Below are positions 7,584 through 16,597 of a stretch of 64,000 nt of DNA, in pieces (the stretch's first letter is position 1; every line of letters starts with the position of its first letter). Below the pieces are notes generated by a model. The model ran no database searches. It was not told the origin of the DNA and saw only the letters and a list, made by a program, of their open reading frames with translations. The position numbers and the translations under genes were made by a program. The DNA is taken from NCBI RefSeq assembly GCF_019799925.1, contig NZ_JABGCG010000007.1:248001-312000 (forward strand), written 5' to 3'. The stretch is from Blastococcus sp. CPCC 205250. GTDB lineage: Bacteria; Actinomycetota; Actinomycetes; Mycobacteriales; Geodermatophilaceae.

Positions 7584-7994
7584 TCACACCGGGCGGCCCG
7601 TGTGCGCGTCCACCAGGGCGGTGAGCTCCGCGGGCCGGGGGGCACCGGCCCTGCGGCCGACCAGCCGCCCGGCGCGGTCCAGGAGGAACAGCGTGGGGGT
7701 GCTGCGCACGTCCAGCGCCCGGACGGCGTCCAGGTGGCTCTCGGCGTCCACGTGCACGTACGCCAGCCCGGGCCGGGTGCGCACCAGCTGCTGCAGCCGG
7801 GCGCGGGTCGCGCGGCAGGGACCGCAGAACGCGGTCGAGAACTGGACGACGGTCAGGTCGGCCGCGCCCGGGCGGACGCCGAGTCCCGCCAGCACCGCCG
7901 CCGGGCCCGGCCCGCCCACACCTGCACCCGCCGTGTCCATCGACGGCAGCAGCGTCGCGCCGGTGCCGGCCATTCCCGGCGGCCGGGTCGGCAC
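7584..7994 (-). CDS. Thioredoxin-family protein (ThiX-like)
   Basis: The protein has a thioredoxin fold with the redox motif FCGPC at about residues 70-74 and a conserved cis-proline segment (RSTPTLFLLD). GTG 7994 gives 136 residues; ATG 7973 or ATG 7940 are shorter alternatives and the N terminus before the fold is low in complexity. It lies 17 bp after the LmeA-like gene on the same strand. Mycobacteria keep thiX between the rhodanese gene and the LmeA gene, so position supports orthology. It probably acts as a cytosolic disulfide reductant, since no clear signal peptide or anchor is present. Confidence 0.82.
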   Translation of the reverse strand: MPTRPPGMAGTGATLLPSMDTAGAGVGGPGPAAVLAGLGVRPGAADLTVVQFSTAFCGPCRATRARLQQLVRTRPGLAYVHVDAESHLDAVRALDVRSTPTLFLLDRAGRLVGRRAGAPRPAELTALVDAHTGRPV

Positions 7995-8011
7995 CGGCCG
8001 ACGTCGGGCGG

Positions 8012-8701
8012 TCAGCCGCCGCTCAGCACCGTGTCCCGCGCGCCACCGGTGACGCGCACGCCGTCGTCCTCCGGGACGACGCCGGTCAGCTCCAGACCGA
8101 AGGGCAGGTCGATCGGGTAGCGCAGGTCCAGCGCGTCGCCGGCGCGCTCCACCACCGCGCCGGGCAGGTCCACGCCCGCCGCCGACGCCCCGTCGACGTC
8201 GACGACGAGCTCCTGGCCGTCCAGCCGCACCGTGCCGACCGCGGTCAGCGGCACCTGGTACCCGAGCACCTCGACGGTCTTGGTCAGCCGCAGCCCGTCG
8301 CCCTCGGGGACCAGCGTGGTGTCGGTGCCCAGCTCGCGGGAGAGCAGCGCGTAGGACAGCGTGACGGTCCCGTCGATGCGGTCCACGGGGATCTGGGTGA
8401 CCGAGCCGTCGAGCACGTCCGACAGCGGCACCCGCACACCGCGCAGCCGCACGTCGGCCGTGGTGCCCTCCGGTTCCCCGAGGTCGGCCGCGGTCAGCTG
8501 GATCCGGACGTCGTCGTACTCGCCGGACACCGCCTGCGTGAGGAACGGCCAGCCCTCGACGGAGACCTCCGGGGTGCCGGCCAGCTCCCCGCGCTCGGCG
8601 ATCGCCTCGGCCACGCGGTCCTCGGCCACGCCGACCGCGACCCGGTCGGCGACCACCGCGAGGCCGAGCAGCACGACGAGCGTCACCAGCAGGCCCTTCA
8701 C
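8012..8701 (-). CDS. DUF2993 LmeA-like lipid-binding protein
   Basis: The 229-residue protein starts with an uncleaved or signal-type hydrophobic segment (LLVTLVVLLGLAVVADRVAV, residues 4-23) followed by a DUF2993 domain, so it faces the cell surface. In mycobacteria the DUF2993 protein at this same locus, LmeA, binds phospholipid and is needed for lipomannan elongation; this function is a family-based inference. GTG 8701 is supported by a GAGG ribosome site that overlaps the end of the upstream membrane gene. It is followed closely by the thioredoxin gene, and the order LmeA-thioredoxin-rhodanese-sseC matches mycobacteria. Confidence 0.85.
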   Translation of the reverse strand: MKGLLVTLVVLLGLAVVADRVAVGVAEDRVAEAIAERGELAGTPEVSVEGWPFLTQAVSGEYDDVRIQLTAADLGEPEGTTADVRLRGVRVPLSDVLDGSVTQIPVDRIDGTVTLSYALLSRELGTDTTLVPEGDGLRLTKTVEVLGYQVPLTAVGTVRLDGQELVVDVDGASAAGVDLPGAVVERAGDALDLRYPIDLPFGLELTGVVPEDDGVRVTGGARDTVLSGG

Positions 8702-8711
8702 CGCACGGACC

Positions 8712-9545
8712 TCAGAACGCCGTGTGCAGGGCCAGCGCGAACGCCACGGGCGCGCAGGCCGCGATCGGCAGGACCGCCTGGAGCACCGGGGCCGCCGCGG
8801 CGCGGGACCGTGCCGACCCCTCCGACGCGACGACGACGTAGCTGCCGGCCAGCCCCACGAGCGCCGCGACGCCGGCGAGCACCAGCCCGACGGTGACCGA
8901 CGACAGGGTGTCGGCCAGCCCGCCGGGCGAGTGCCGCAGCAGGGCCACGCCGACGCCGGCCAGGAGGGCGACGAGCAGCCCGAGGACCCCGCAGTCGATG
9001 CCGGGGGCCACCTGCGGCCGGGGCATGACCGCGTCGACCAGGTGCCCGGCCACGAGCGCCGCCCCCACGACCAGGACGGCGGTGGTGGCCGGCCGCTCGC
9101 CGCCGGTCGCGTCGGGCAGCCGCAGCAGCACCGCCAGGCCGCACACGGCACAGACCAGCAGCAGGGCGCCCGCCAGCGAGCCGACGACGTCCCGGCGCGG
9201 CGCCCGGCGCAGCATCTGGTGCAGCACGGCGGCGACGAAGGCGATGCCGGGCACGGCCAGCAGGTGCCCGAGCTCGGGGCGGTCGGGCAGCACCAGCAGC
9301 AGGTCAGCGGCGACCGCGGCCACCAGGCCCAGCGCCGTGACCCCGACCGGGCCCCGGACGCCGGACGCCGGCGCCCAGGCGGCCACCAGCGCCGCCTGGA
9401 GCACGAGCACGGCCGCGAGCGTGCCGCGCTCCCCGGACTGCGCGGTGAGCAGCACCAGCAGGCCGGTGCCGAGGGCGGCGACGAGCGCCGCGGGCAGGTG
9501 GTGCACCCGCGCGGGCACCTCGAGGTCGGGGGCGGCGCGGGTCAC
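8712..9545 (-). CDS. Polytopic membrane protein of unknown function
   Basis: The 277-residue protein is very hydrophobic, with about eight to nine predicted membrane spans of Ala/Leu/Val and short loops. I do not recognise a family. GTG 9545 overlaps the stop of the upstream hydrolase gene (GTGA), and its own stop is 10 bp before the LmeA-like gene, so hydrolase, membrane protein, LmeA-like protein and thioredoxin appear to form one operon. The context suggests an envelope-related role, but nothing in the sequence shows a substrate or catalytic site. Confidence 0.7.
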   Translation of the reverse strand: MTRAAPDLEVPARVHHLPAALVAALGTGLLVLLTAQSGERGTLAAVLVLQAALVAAWAPASGVRGPVGVTALGLVAAVAADLLLVLPDRPELGHLLAVPGIAFVAAVLHQMLRRAPRRDVVGSLAGALLLVCAVCGLAVLLRLPDATGGERPATTAVLVVGAALVAGHLVDAVMPRPQVAPGIDCGVLGLLVALLAGVGVALLRHSPGGLADTLSSVTVGLVLAGVAALVGLAGSYVVVASEGSARSRAAAAPVLQAVLPIAACAPVAFALALHTAF

Positions 9546-10366
9546 GTGCCGATGGTCGCAGACACCCAACGCCCGATCCGCTCGACGAGCGGAGCGGTCG
9601 CCCCGCTCTCGGCGTGTCCGAACCCCGGCACCAGCCAGGCGGCGGCGGTCGGGCCGGCCGCCTCGGCCAGGCCGCGGAAGTGCTCGAGCGGGAAGTAGCC
9701 GTCCCGGTCGCCGTGCACGAGCAGCAGCGGGGTGGGGGCGATCCGGCTCACGACCTCCAGCGGCGCGGCCGGCGGCGTCAGCCACGGGGGCCTCAGCCGC
9801 AGGCCCACGGCGCGGGTCCCCAGCCGGCGACCGGCGGTGGTCTCCAGCAGCCAGTGCACCCGGCGCATCGCCGCGGTGTCGCGCACGTACCAGCGGCTGA
9901 CGGCGCTGACCGCGACCACCGCGTCGGGGCGGGAGGTGCCCAGCGCCGCCTGGCGGAGCACCGCGCCGCCGCCCATCGACATCCCGAGCGTCACCACCGC
10001 GTCCGCGCCGTCGGCACGGGCGGCGGCGACGGCGGCGTCCACGTCGAGGACCTCGGGGTCCCCGCCGCTGCCGCTGAGCCCACCGGAGCGGCCGTGCCCG
10101 CGGAAGTCCAGCGCGCGCACCTCGCCGAACCGCCGCAGCCAGCCGGCCAGCCGGCGGAGGTCCGGCCGGGCGGTCGAGTTGGTGAAGCCGTGGGCGACGA
10201 CGAAGGTGACCGCGCGGCTGTCCGGGGGCCGGGGCGACGGGAGCCGGGCCGGGACGACGACGCCGGACAGGAGGACGCCGTCGGCGGCGGTCACCTCCAC
10301 CGGCCGGGTGCCCGGCAGCAGGTCCACCGGACGCGTCCGTCGCGCGCGGGCCGGTCGGGAGGACAC
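9542..10366 (-). CDS. Alpha/beta hydrolase
   Basis: The 274-residue protein has the alpha/beta-hydrolase core: an oxyanion-loop motif VAHGFTNS, the strand [13 protein letters not shown], the nucleophile elbow GMSMGG (Ser near residue 142), an acid-bearing [12 protein letters not shown] and a C-terminal histidine in GFGHAES. It therefore has a complete Ser-Asp-His set. The substrate is unknown; lipid-ester hydrolases look like this. GTG 10366 begins the operon that runs to the thioredoxin gene. It is divergent from glnR, with a TATCCT hexamer for glnR at 10373-10378 just upstream. Confidence 0.83.
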   Translation of the reverse strand: MSSRPARARRTRPVDLLPGTRPVEVTAADGVLLSGVVVPARLPSPRPPDSRAVTFVVAHGFTNSTARPDLRRLAGWLRRFGEVRALDFRGHGRSGGLSGSGGDPEVLDVDAAVAAARADGADAVVTLGMSMGGGAVLRQAALGTSRPDAVVAVSAVSRWYVRDTAAMRRVHWLLETTAGRRLGTRAVGLRLRPPWLTPPAAPLEVVSRIAPTPLLLVHGDRDGYFPLEHFRGLAEAAGPTAAAWLVPGFGHAESGATAPLVERIGRWVSATIGT

Positions 10367-10372
10367 GTCGGT

Positions 10373-10378
10373 TATCCT
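10373..10378 (+). promoter_or_regulatory. Candidate -10 element of glnR promoter
   Basis: TATCCT fits the TANNNT consensus and would start transcription near 10385, giving a leader of about 65 nt before the glnR ATG. No strong -35 sequence is visible. Confidence 0.4.
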
Positions 10379-10451
10379 GCGTGCTCACCCGACAGCGCCG
10401 TCGTGGCCCCCCCGGACGACTCGTCGTCCCCGGCTCCCTCGAGGAGGCGAC

Positions 10452-11207
10452 ATGCGACTCGTGCTCATGACGGCGGCGCGCCAGGCCACGACCGAGGTGC
10501 TGCCCGCGCTCGGGCTGCTCGGCCACCAGGTGCGCGTGGTGGCCCCGGAGCTGTCCAGCCTGCTGGACGGCGACTCCGGTGACGTGGTCCTCGTCGACGC
10601 GCGCCACGACCTCATCCGCGCCCGGACGCTGTGCGGTCTGCTCTCCTCCACCGGCGTGGCCGCGGCGCTGGTCGCCGTCCTCTCCGAGGGCGGACTGGTG
10701 GCGCTGTCGGCCGACTGGGGCGTCGACGACGTCCTGCTCGACACCGCCGGCCCCGCGGAGGTCGACGCCCGGCTGAAGTGGGCGACCGCGCGCCGTCTCG
10801 CCGCGGCGACCCCGGCCGACGGAGCCGACGGCGGGGTCACCCAGGCCGGCGAGCTGGTCATCGACGAGCACAGCTACTCGGCCAAGCTGCGCGGGCGCCC
10901 GCTGGACCTCACGTACAAGGAGTTCGAGCTCCTCAAGTACCTGGCCCAGCACCCCGGCCGGGTCTTCTCCCGGGCGCAGCTGCTGCAGGAGATCTGGGGC
11001 TACGACTACTTCGGCGGCACCCGCACCGTCGACGTCCACGTCCGGCGGCTGCGCGCCAAGCTCGGCACCGAGCACGAGGCACTGATCGGCACGGTCCGCA
11101 ACGTGGGCTACAAGCTCGACCAGCAGGTCGCCGACGCCACGTCCGCGGCCGCACGCGCCGAGGACGCGGAGGCCCCGGCCGGCCGGACCACCGCTCCCCT
11201 GCGCTGA
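10452..11207 (+). CDS. glnR: GlnR, OmpR-type nitrogen regulator
   Basis: The 251-residue protein matches actinobacterial GlnR, the global regulator of nitrogen assimilation. It has an atypical receiver domain (residues 1-115, [15 protein letters not shown] N terminus, [18 protein letters not shown]) and a C-terminal winged-helix domain (about 130-225) containing [25 protein letters not shown] and the [18 protein letters not shown] recognition region. GlnR acts as a dimer without the usual phosphoryl switch. ATG 10452 has a GAGGAGG Shine-Dalgarno sequence. mshD follows immediately, as in mycobacteria and streptomycetes. It has a longer Ala-rich C-terminal tail than usual. Confidence 0.95.
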   Translation: MRLVLMTAARQATTEVLPALGLLGHQVRVVAPELSSLLDGDSGDVVLVDARHDLIRARTLCGLLSSTGVAAALVAVLSEGGLVALSADWGVDDVLLDTAGPAEVDARLKWATARRLAAATPADGADGGVTQAGELVIDEHSYSAKLRGRPLDLTYKEFELLKYLAQHPGRVFSRAQLLQEIWGYDYFGGTRTVDVHVRRLRAKLGTEHEALIGTVRNVGYKLDQQVADATSAAARAEDAEAPAGRTTAPLR

Positions 11208-11214
11208 GCCGGTC

Positions 11215-12153
11215 CTGAGCCCCCACCCGACGGTCCGGGACGTCGCCCGCCTGGACCCCGCCGAGACCCCGGCCGTGCTGGCGCTGCTGCGCGCCGCCAC
11301 GGCCGCCGACGGCGTCCGCCCCGTCTCCGAGGAGGCCGAGCTGCGGCTGCAGCACGGCGGCCCCGAGGGCGGCCGCGACCTCCTCGTGCAGGCCGGCGAC
11401 GCGGTCGTCGGGTACGCCCGGTTCGAGGGCGGGGACCCGGCCGGGGACGCCGAGGGCGAGCTGGTCGTGCACCCCGACGCCCGGCGGCGGGGCACCGGCC
11501 GGGCGCTGCTCACCCGGCTGGAGGAGCTGGCCGCCGGCCGGCCGCTGCGGGTGTGGGCGCACGGCGACCTCCCTGGCTCCGCCGAGCTCGCCGCCGCGCG
11601 TGGCTACCAGCGGGCCCGGGAGCTCCTCCAGATGCGCCGCGACCTCGCCGGCGTCGACCCCGACCCGCACCCGGCGCTGGCCGACGGCGTGCACGTGGCG
11701 GCGTTCCGGCCGGGGCGCGACGAGGCCGCCTGGCTGGCGGTGAACGCCCGGGCCTTCGCCTCGCACCCCGAGCAGGGCGCCTGGACCCCCGAGGAGCTCG
11801 CCCTGCGCGAGGCCGAGCCCTGGTTCGACCCGGCCGGCTTCTTCCTGGCCTGGCGCGGGGACCCCGACGACGGCGGCACGCTGCTCGGGTTCCACTGGAC
11901 CAAGGTCCACCCACCGGGGGACGCCGGCGACGAGGCGATCGGTGAGGTCTACGTGCTGGGCATCGACCCCGGCGCCCAGGGCACCGGCCTGGGGCGTGCG
12001 CTCACCGACCTGGGCCTGGCCCACCTGCGCGGCCGGGGGCTGCGCGAGGTGCTGCTCTACGTCGAGGCCGACAACGTGCCCGCCGTGTCGCTCTACGAGA
12101 AGCGCGGGTTCACCCGCCACGCGGTCGACGTGAGCTGGCGCCGCGGCGCCTGA
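11215..12153 (+). CDS. mshD: Mycothiol synthase MshD
   Basis: The protein has two GNAT acetyltransferase domains and performs the last step of mycothiol synthesis, acetyl transfer from acetyl-CoA to Cys-GlcN-Ins. The first domain holds ELVVHPDARRRGTGRALL and the second GIDPGAQGTGLGRALT followed by LYVEADNVPAVSLYEKRGF. Start is unusual. The only canonical codon in frame is GTG 11275, which would cut off conserved N-terminal residues; CTG 11215, 7 nt after the glnR stop, gives the expected N terminus (SPHPTVRDVARLDPAE) and a 312-residue protein. Standard gene callers may choose 11275. The gene is coupled to glnR and precedes the pst operon. Confidence 0.9.
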   Translation: MSPHPTVRDVARLDPAETPAVLALLRAATAADGVRPVSEEAELRLQHGGPEGGRDLLVQAGDAVVGYARFEGGDPAGDAEGELVVHPDARRRGTGRALLTRLEELAAGRPLRVWAHGDLPGSAELAAARGYQRARELLQMRRDLAGVDPDPHPALADGVHVAAFRPGRDEAAWLAVNARAFASHPEQGAWTPEELALREAEPWFDPAGFFLAWRGDPDDGGTLLGFHWTKVHPPGDAGDEAIGEVYVLGIDPGAQGTGLGRALTDLGLAHLRGRGLREVLLYVEADNVPAVSLYEKRGFTRHAVDVSWRRGA

Positions 12154-12227
12154 GCCGGCTCCGCGGGCGGGTGCAAACCGTCTATTCCTGCCCGATCGGC
12201 GGGCCCTCCGCCAGCCAACTCGCGGTC

Positions 12228-12300
12228 GTTCACCTCCCCGACGTGAGCTGGTTCTCACCCGGTCGGGAGAAGCTCTGGCGGCGTTCACCTCGCGTTCACC
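12228..12300 (+). promoter_or_regulatory. PHO box region upstream of pstS
   Basis: GTTCACC occurs at 12283-12289 and again at 12294-12300, exactly 11 bp apart, which is the direct-repeat architecture of actinobacterial PHO boxes bound by phosphate-response regulators. A third GTTCACC lies at 12228-12234 and a degenerate GTTCTCACC begins at 12251. pstS starts 100 bp downstream. Phosphate-starvation induction is therefore likely; the regulator itself is not in this window. Confidence 0.75.
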
Positions 12301-12400
12301 GACCGACCCGGATGCGGCCACCTCGGCTGCTTAGCGTCCCTCAACGTTGGTTTCGCGCTGCCCGGCATCGAGGTCCGGGCACCCTCCGAAAGGCACTGAC

Positions 12401-13522
12401 TTGAAGCTGCGCAACGGGACGCGCACCCTCGCCCTGTCCACCGCACTGGCCGCCACCCTGGCGCTGGCCGCCTGCGGCGCCGACAACGAGTCCGACTCCG
12501 GCAGCGGTGGCGGCGGCGGCGGTGGCGGTGGCGAGACCCAGGAGCTGAGCGGCGCCCTGGCCGGCGCCGGCGCGAGCAGCCAGCAGGCCGCCATGGAGGC
12601 GTGGCAGGCCGGTTTCCAGGGCGAGTACCCCGACGTCCAGTTCAGCTACGACCCGGCCGGCTCCGGCGCGGGCCGCGAGCAGTTCATCGCCGGCACCACC
12701 GCCTTCGCCGGCTCCGACGCCGCGCTGGACGAGGAGGAGCTGGCGCAGGCGCAGGAGCGCTGTGGCGGCGGCGAGGTCTTCGAGCTGCCGAACTACATCT
12801 CGCCGATCGCGGTCATGTACAACCTCGAGGGCGTCGACGAGCTCAACCTGTCGCCCGCGACGATCGCCGGCATCTTCAGCGGCGCGATCACCACCTGGAA
12901 CGACCCGGCCATCGCCGCGGACAACCCCGACGCGACGCTGCCGGGCACGGCCATCACGCCCGTGCACCGCGGCGACGACTCGGGCACCACGGACAACTTC
13001 ACCGACTACCTGTTCCAGGCTGCGCCCGACGTGTGGACCTCGGAGCCGGACGGCGAGTGGCCGCTCGAGGGCGGCGAGGCCGCCAACGGCACCTCGGGCG
13101 TCGTCGAGGTCGTGACCAGCACCGACGGTGCGATCACCTACGCGGACGCCAGCCGCGCCGGTGAGCTCGGCGTCGCCAACATCGCCGTCGGCGGGGAGTT
13201 CGTCGCCCCGACGCCGGAGGCGGCCGCGGCCGTCGTCGAGAACTCCCCCGCCCTCGAGGGCCGCGGCGAGTACGACTTCGCCATCGAGCTCAACCGCCTC
13301 ACCGAGAGCGCGGAGGAGTACCCGATCGTCCTGGTCAGCTACCACATCGGCTGCATCCAGTACGACGACCAGGAGGCGGCTGACAACGTCAAGGCCTTCA
13401 TGGAGTACGTGATCAGCGAGGACGGCCAGGCGGCCGCGGCGGAGAACGCCGGCAACGCCGAGATCTCGGACACCCTGCGCGAGCAGGCGCAGACCGCGGT
13501 CGACGCCATCACCGCCGGCTGA
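12401..13522 (+). CDS. pstS: PstS, phosphate-binding lipoprotein
   Basis: The 373-residue lipoprotein is the periplasmic-type phosphate receptor of the Pst ABC importer. A signal peptide with lipobox LAAC puts the lipid-bearing cysteine at residue 25, followed by a low-complexity Gly linker of nine glycines. Phosphate-binding segments are visible: GAGASSQQ, GSDAALDEEE, HRGDDSGTTDNF. TTG 12401 is the start, with GAAAGG upstream. It is the first gene of pstSCAB and is preceded by a PHO box. A strong hairpin after its stop probably raises PstS relative to the permease. Confidence 0.95.
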   Translation: MKLRNGTRTLALSTALAATLALAACGADNESDSGSGGGGGGGGGETQELSGALAGAGASSQQAAMEAWQAGFQGEYPDVQFSYDPAGSGAGREQFIAGTTAFAGSDAALDEEELAQAQERCGGGEVFELPNYISPIAVMYNLEGVDELNLSPATIAGIFSGAITTWNDPAIAADNPDATLPGTAITPVHRGDDSGTTDNFTDYLFQAAPDVWTSEPDGEWPLEGGEAANGTSGVVEVVTSTDGAITYADASRAGELGVANIAVGGEFVAPTPEAAAAVVENSPALEGRGEYDFAIELNRLTESAEEYPIVLVSYHIGCIQYDDQEAADNVKAFMEYVISEDGQAAAAENAGNAEISDTLREQAQTAVDAITAG

Positions 13523-13536
13523 TCCCGGCTCCCGCG

Positions 13537-13570
13537 GTGGCCCGGGGCGTCCTCCGACGCCCCGGGCCAC
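13537..13570 (+). terminator. Intra-operon hairpin between pstS and pstC
   Basis: A perfect 14-bp stem (13537-13550 with 13557-13570) with the loop CCTCCG sits 14 bp after the pstS stop and 56 bp before pstC. A partial terminator or a 3' mRNA stabiliser here would give excess binding protein over permease, a common arrangement in ABC importer operons. No T-tract follows. Confidence 0.7.
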
Positions 13571-13625
13571 CGCACCGCCCGGAACCCGGGCACCCGCACC
13601 CACGATCGACCGACACGGAGCAGCG

Positions 13626-14579
13626 GTGACCGCCACGAAGGCCCCGACCGAACCCCCGTCCCAGCAGCGCGTCGTCCGGCGGCCGGGTGACCGTGTCTTC
13701 GCCGGCGCCGCGCGCGGCTCGGGCATCTTCATCCTGCTCGTCCTGGCCGGTGTCGCCGCCTTCCTCATCAGCGAGGCGCTCCCGGCCCTCACCGCGTCGT
13801 CGGAGGAGATCCCCGGCGGCGAGGGCCTGGGCAGCTACGTCTGGCCGCTCATCGTCGGCACCCTCCTCGGGGCGGTCATCGCCCTGGTGGTCGCCACGCC
13901 GCTGGCCGTCGGCATCGCCCTCTACATCACCTACTACGCCCCGCGCCGGATCGCCGCCGCGATGGGCTACGTGATCGACCTCCTGGCGGCCATCCCCAGC
14001 GTGGTCTACGGCTTCTGGGGCCTGGCGGTGCTGGCGCCCAAGCTCGTGCCCTTCCACCAGTGGACCGCCGACAACCTCAGCTGGATCCCGCTGTTCGCCG
14101 GCCCGGCCTCGGCCAGCGGCCGCACGATGCTCACCGTCGGGCTCGTCCTGGCGGTCATGATCCTGCCGATCATCTCCGCGATCGCCCGCGAGGTGTTCAG
14201 CCAGGCCCCGGCGCTGCACCGCGAGGCCGCACTCGCCCTCGGCGCGACGCGCTGGGAGATGATCAAGATGGCCGTGCTGCCCTACGGCAAGTCCGGGGTG
14301 ATCGCCGGCGCCATGCTCGGCCTGGGTCGCGCGCTCGGCGAGACCATGGCCGTCGCGATCATCCTGTCCGGCGGCGGCGCCGCGACGATCAACCTGATCA
14401 CCAGCTCCAACCCCTCCACGATCGCCTCGAACATCGCCCTGCGGTTCCCCGAGGCCACGGGCCTCGGCGTCAACACGCTGATCGCCAGCGGCCTGGTGCT
14501 GTTCGTCATCACCCTCGCGGTCAACATGCTCGCCCGCTGGGTCGTCAACCGGCGCGCCGACTTCTCCGGAGCCAACTGA
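13626..14579 (+). CDS. pstC: PstC, phosphate ABC permease
   Basis: The 317-residue integral membrane protein is one of two permease subunits of the high-affinity phosphate importer. About six membrane spans are visible, with the ABC-permease EAA loop (EAALALGATRWEMIKMAVLPYG, near residue 200) that contacts PstB. A Lys/Pro-rich cytoplasmic N terminus precedes the first span. GTG 13626 is the start. Its stop TGA overlaps the pstA ATG, so the two permeases are translationally coupled and made in equal amounts. Confidence 0.95.
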   Translation: MTATKAPTEPPSQQRVVRRPGDRVFAGAARGSGIFILLVLAGVAAFLISEALPALTASSEEIPGGEGLGSYVWPLIVGTLLGAVIALVVATPLAVGIALYITYYAPRRIAAAMGYVIDLLAAIPSVVYGFWGLAVLAPKLVPFHQWTADNLSWIPLFAGPASASGRTMLTVGLVLAVMILPIISAIAREVFSQAPALHREAALALGATRWEMIKMAVLPYGKSGVIAGAMLGLGRALGETMAVAIILSGGGAATINLITSSNPSTIASNIALRFPEATGLGVNTLIASGLVLFVITLAVNMLARWVVNRRADFSGAN

Positions 14580-15658
14580 TGAGCACCGACACGCAGTCCG
14601 CGCCGCAGCTCTCGGCGCCGCAGCCGGGTCCCGTCCGCGTCGAGCGGCGGCTGCCCCGCTTCGCCCCGCTCGGGCTCTTCGTCCTGGGCATCGTGCTCGG
14701 CGCCGCGCTGTCGGCCGCGACCGGCTTCAGCGTGACGTCCACGGTGGTCTACGGCGTCGTCCTCGGCACGCTGCTGGTCTACGTCGGCACCCGGGCCGTC
14801 GAGGGCCGCCGCAAGGCCACCGACCGGCTGGTGACCTGCCTGGTGACCACCGCGTTCGGCATCGCCATGATCCCGCTGATCTCGCTCGTCTACACCGTGC
14901 TGGACAAGGGCCTGGCGCGCTTCGACGGCGACTTCTTCGGCATGTCGATGTTCCGGATCGTCGGCGAGGGCGGCGGCGCGTACCACGCCATTCTCGGCAC
15001 GCTGATCATCACGCTCGTCGCGACGATCATCTCGGTGCCCATCGGCCTGTTCACGGCGATCTACCTGGTGGAGTACGGCACCGGCCGGCTCAAGAAGGCG
15101 ATCACGTTCTTCGTCGACGTCATGACCGGCATTCCGTCGATCGTCGCCGGCCTCTTCGCCTTCGCCCTGTTCACGCTGCTGTTCGGCAACGACTTCCGCG
15201 CCGGCATCATGGGCGCCGTCGCCCTGTCGGTGCTGATGATCCCCGTCGTGGTCCGCTCCTGCGAGGAGGTCCTGAAGCTCGTCCCGAACGAGCTCCGGGA
15301 GGCCAGCTACGCACTCGGCGTGCCCAAGTGGCGCACGGTCGTCAAGGTCGTCCTGCCCACCGCCATCGCCGGGCTCGGGACGGGCATCACCTTGTCCGTC
15401 GCCCGCGTCGTCGGTGAGACTGCACCCCTGCTGATCACCGTCGGCCTCATCACCGGCACCAACCTGAACCCGTTCGACGGACGCATGGCGACGCTGCCGG
15501 TGTTCGCGTTCTACCAGCTCACCCAGCCCGGGACGGCCACGCAGGCGTTCCTGGACCGGGCGTGGACGGCGGCTCTGGTCCTGATCATCTTCGTGATGGC
15601 GCTCAACATCCTGGCCCGCCTGATCAGCCGCTTCTTCGCCCCCAAGACCGGTCGCTGA
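14579..15658 (+). CDS. pstA: PstA, phosphate ABC permease
   Basis: The 359-residue protein is the second permease subunit. It has an extended N terminus with two extra hydrophobic spans (about residues 27-70) before the conserved six-span core. The EAA loop REASYALGVPKWRTVVKVVLP lies near residue 240. Conserved motifs GIPSIVAGLFAF and VGETAPLLIT are typical of PstA. ATG 14579 overlaps the pstC stop. A strong AGGAGG for pstB follows its stop within 25 bp. The N-terminal extension is common in actinobacterial PstA. Confidence 0.95.
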   Translation: MSTDTQSAPQLSAPQPGPVRVERRLPRFAPLGLFVLGIVLGAALSAATGFSVTSTVVYGVVLGTLLVYVGTRAVEGRRKATDRLVTCLVTTAFGIAMIPLISLVYTVLDKGLARFDGDFFGMSMFRIVGEGGGAYHAILGTLIITLVATIISVPIGLFTAIYLVEYGTGRLKKAITFFVDVMTGIPSIVAGLFAFALFTLLFGNDFRAGIMGAVALSVLMIPVVVRSCEEVLKLVPNELREASYALGVPKWRTVVKVVLPTAIAGLGTGITLSVARVVGETAPLLITVGLITGTNLNPFDGRMATLPVFAFYQLTQPGTATQAFLDRAWTAALVLIIFVMALNILARLISRFFAPKTGR

Positions 15659-15682
15659 CCGGCCCGACAGGAGGACACCCAC

Positions 15683-16462
15683 GTGGCCAAGCGCATCGAG
15701 GTCTCCGACCTCAACATCTACTACGGCAACTTCCTCGCCGTGGAGGGCGTCAACGTCTCCATCGAGCCGCGCAGCATCACGGCCCTGATCGGGCCCTCGG
15801 GCTGCGGGAAGTCGACCTTCCTCCGCTCGCTCAACCGGATGCACGAGGTGCTGCCGGGCGCGCGGGTCGAGGGCAAGGTCGTCATGGACGGCCAGGACCT
15901 CTACGGCAGCGACGTCGACCCGGTCGACGTCCGCCGGCAGATCGGCATGGTCTTCCAGCGGCCCAACCCGTTCCCGACGATGTCGATCTACGACAACGTG
16001 ATCGCCGGCAACCGCCTCAACAGCAAGCGGATGAAGAAGTCCGAGACCGACGAGCTCGTCGAGCGGTCGCTGCGCGGCGCGAACCTCTGGAACGAGGTCA
16101 AGGACCGCCTCGACCGGCCCGGGTCGGGCCTGTCCGGCGGTCAGCAGCAGCGGCTGTGCATCGCCCGCGCCATCGCCGTCGAGCCCGACGTGCTGCTCAT
16201 GGACGAGCCGTGCTCGGCGCTGGACCCGATCTCCACGCTGGCCATCGAGGACCTGATGGCGGAGCTGAAGGAGCGGTTCACGATCGTCATCGTCACGCAC
16301 AACATGCAGCAGGCGGCGCGCGTGAGCGAGCAGACGGGCTTCTTCAACCTCAACGGCGTCGGCCAGCCCGGCCGGCTGATCGAGTTCAACCCGACCGAGA
16401 AGATCTTCAGCAACCCCGACCAGAAGGCCACCGAGGACTACATCTCCGGCCGCTTCGGGTGA
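15683..16462 (+). CDS. pstB: PstB, phosphate ABC ATPase
   Basis: The 259-residue protein is the ATPase that powers phosphate import. The Walker A motif GPSGCGKST is at about residues 36-44, the ABC signature [14 protein letters not shown] near 150 and the Walker B segment [13 protein letters not shown] near 172. Its length matches the family. GTG 15683 is preceded by AGGAGG. It is the last gene of the pstSCAB operon; phoU, which often follows, is absent here. A perfect hairpin terminator follows 24 bp after the stop. Confidence 0.96.
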   Translation: MAKRIEVSDLNIYYGNFLAVEGVNVSIEPRSITALIGPSGCGKSTFLRSLNRMHEVLPGARVEGKVVMDGQDLYGSDVDPVDVRRQIGMVFQRPNPFPTMSIYDNVIAGNRLNSKRMKKSETDELVERSLRGANLWNEVKDRLDRPGSGLSGGQQQRLCIARAIAVEPDVLLMDEPCSALDPISTLAIEDLMAELKERFTIVIVTHNMQQAARVSEQTGFFNLNGVGQPGRLIEFNPTEKIFSNPDQKATEDYISGRFG

Positions 16463-16486
16463 CCTGACCCCAGCACGGCTCCACCT

Positions 16487-16515
16487 GCACCCCCGGGCGT
16501 CCCGCCCGGGGGTGC
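16487..16515 (+). terminator. Terminator of pstSCAB operon
   Basis: A perfect 13-bp stem (16487-16499 with 16503-16515) and a 3-nt loop TCC follow the pstB stop by 24 bp. It has no T-tract. It also serves the convergent LCP gene poorly, since it lies about 80 bp beyond that gene's stop. Confidence 0.85.
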
Positions 16516-16597
16516 TGCCGTTCCGGGGTGGGCCGTACCCGGACGGGCCGGCGTCAGGCGGGCGGGATGCGCGCGGTGCCGGTCTGCGCCGCGACGG

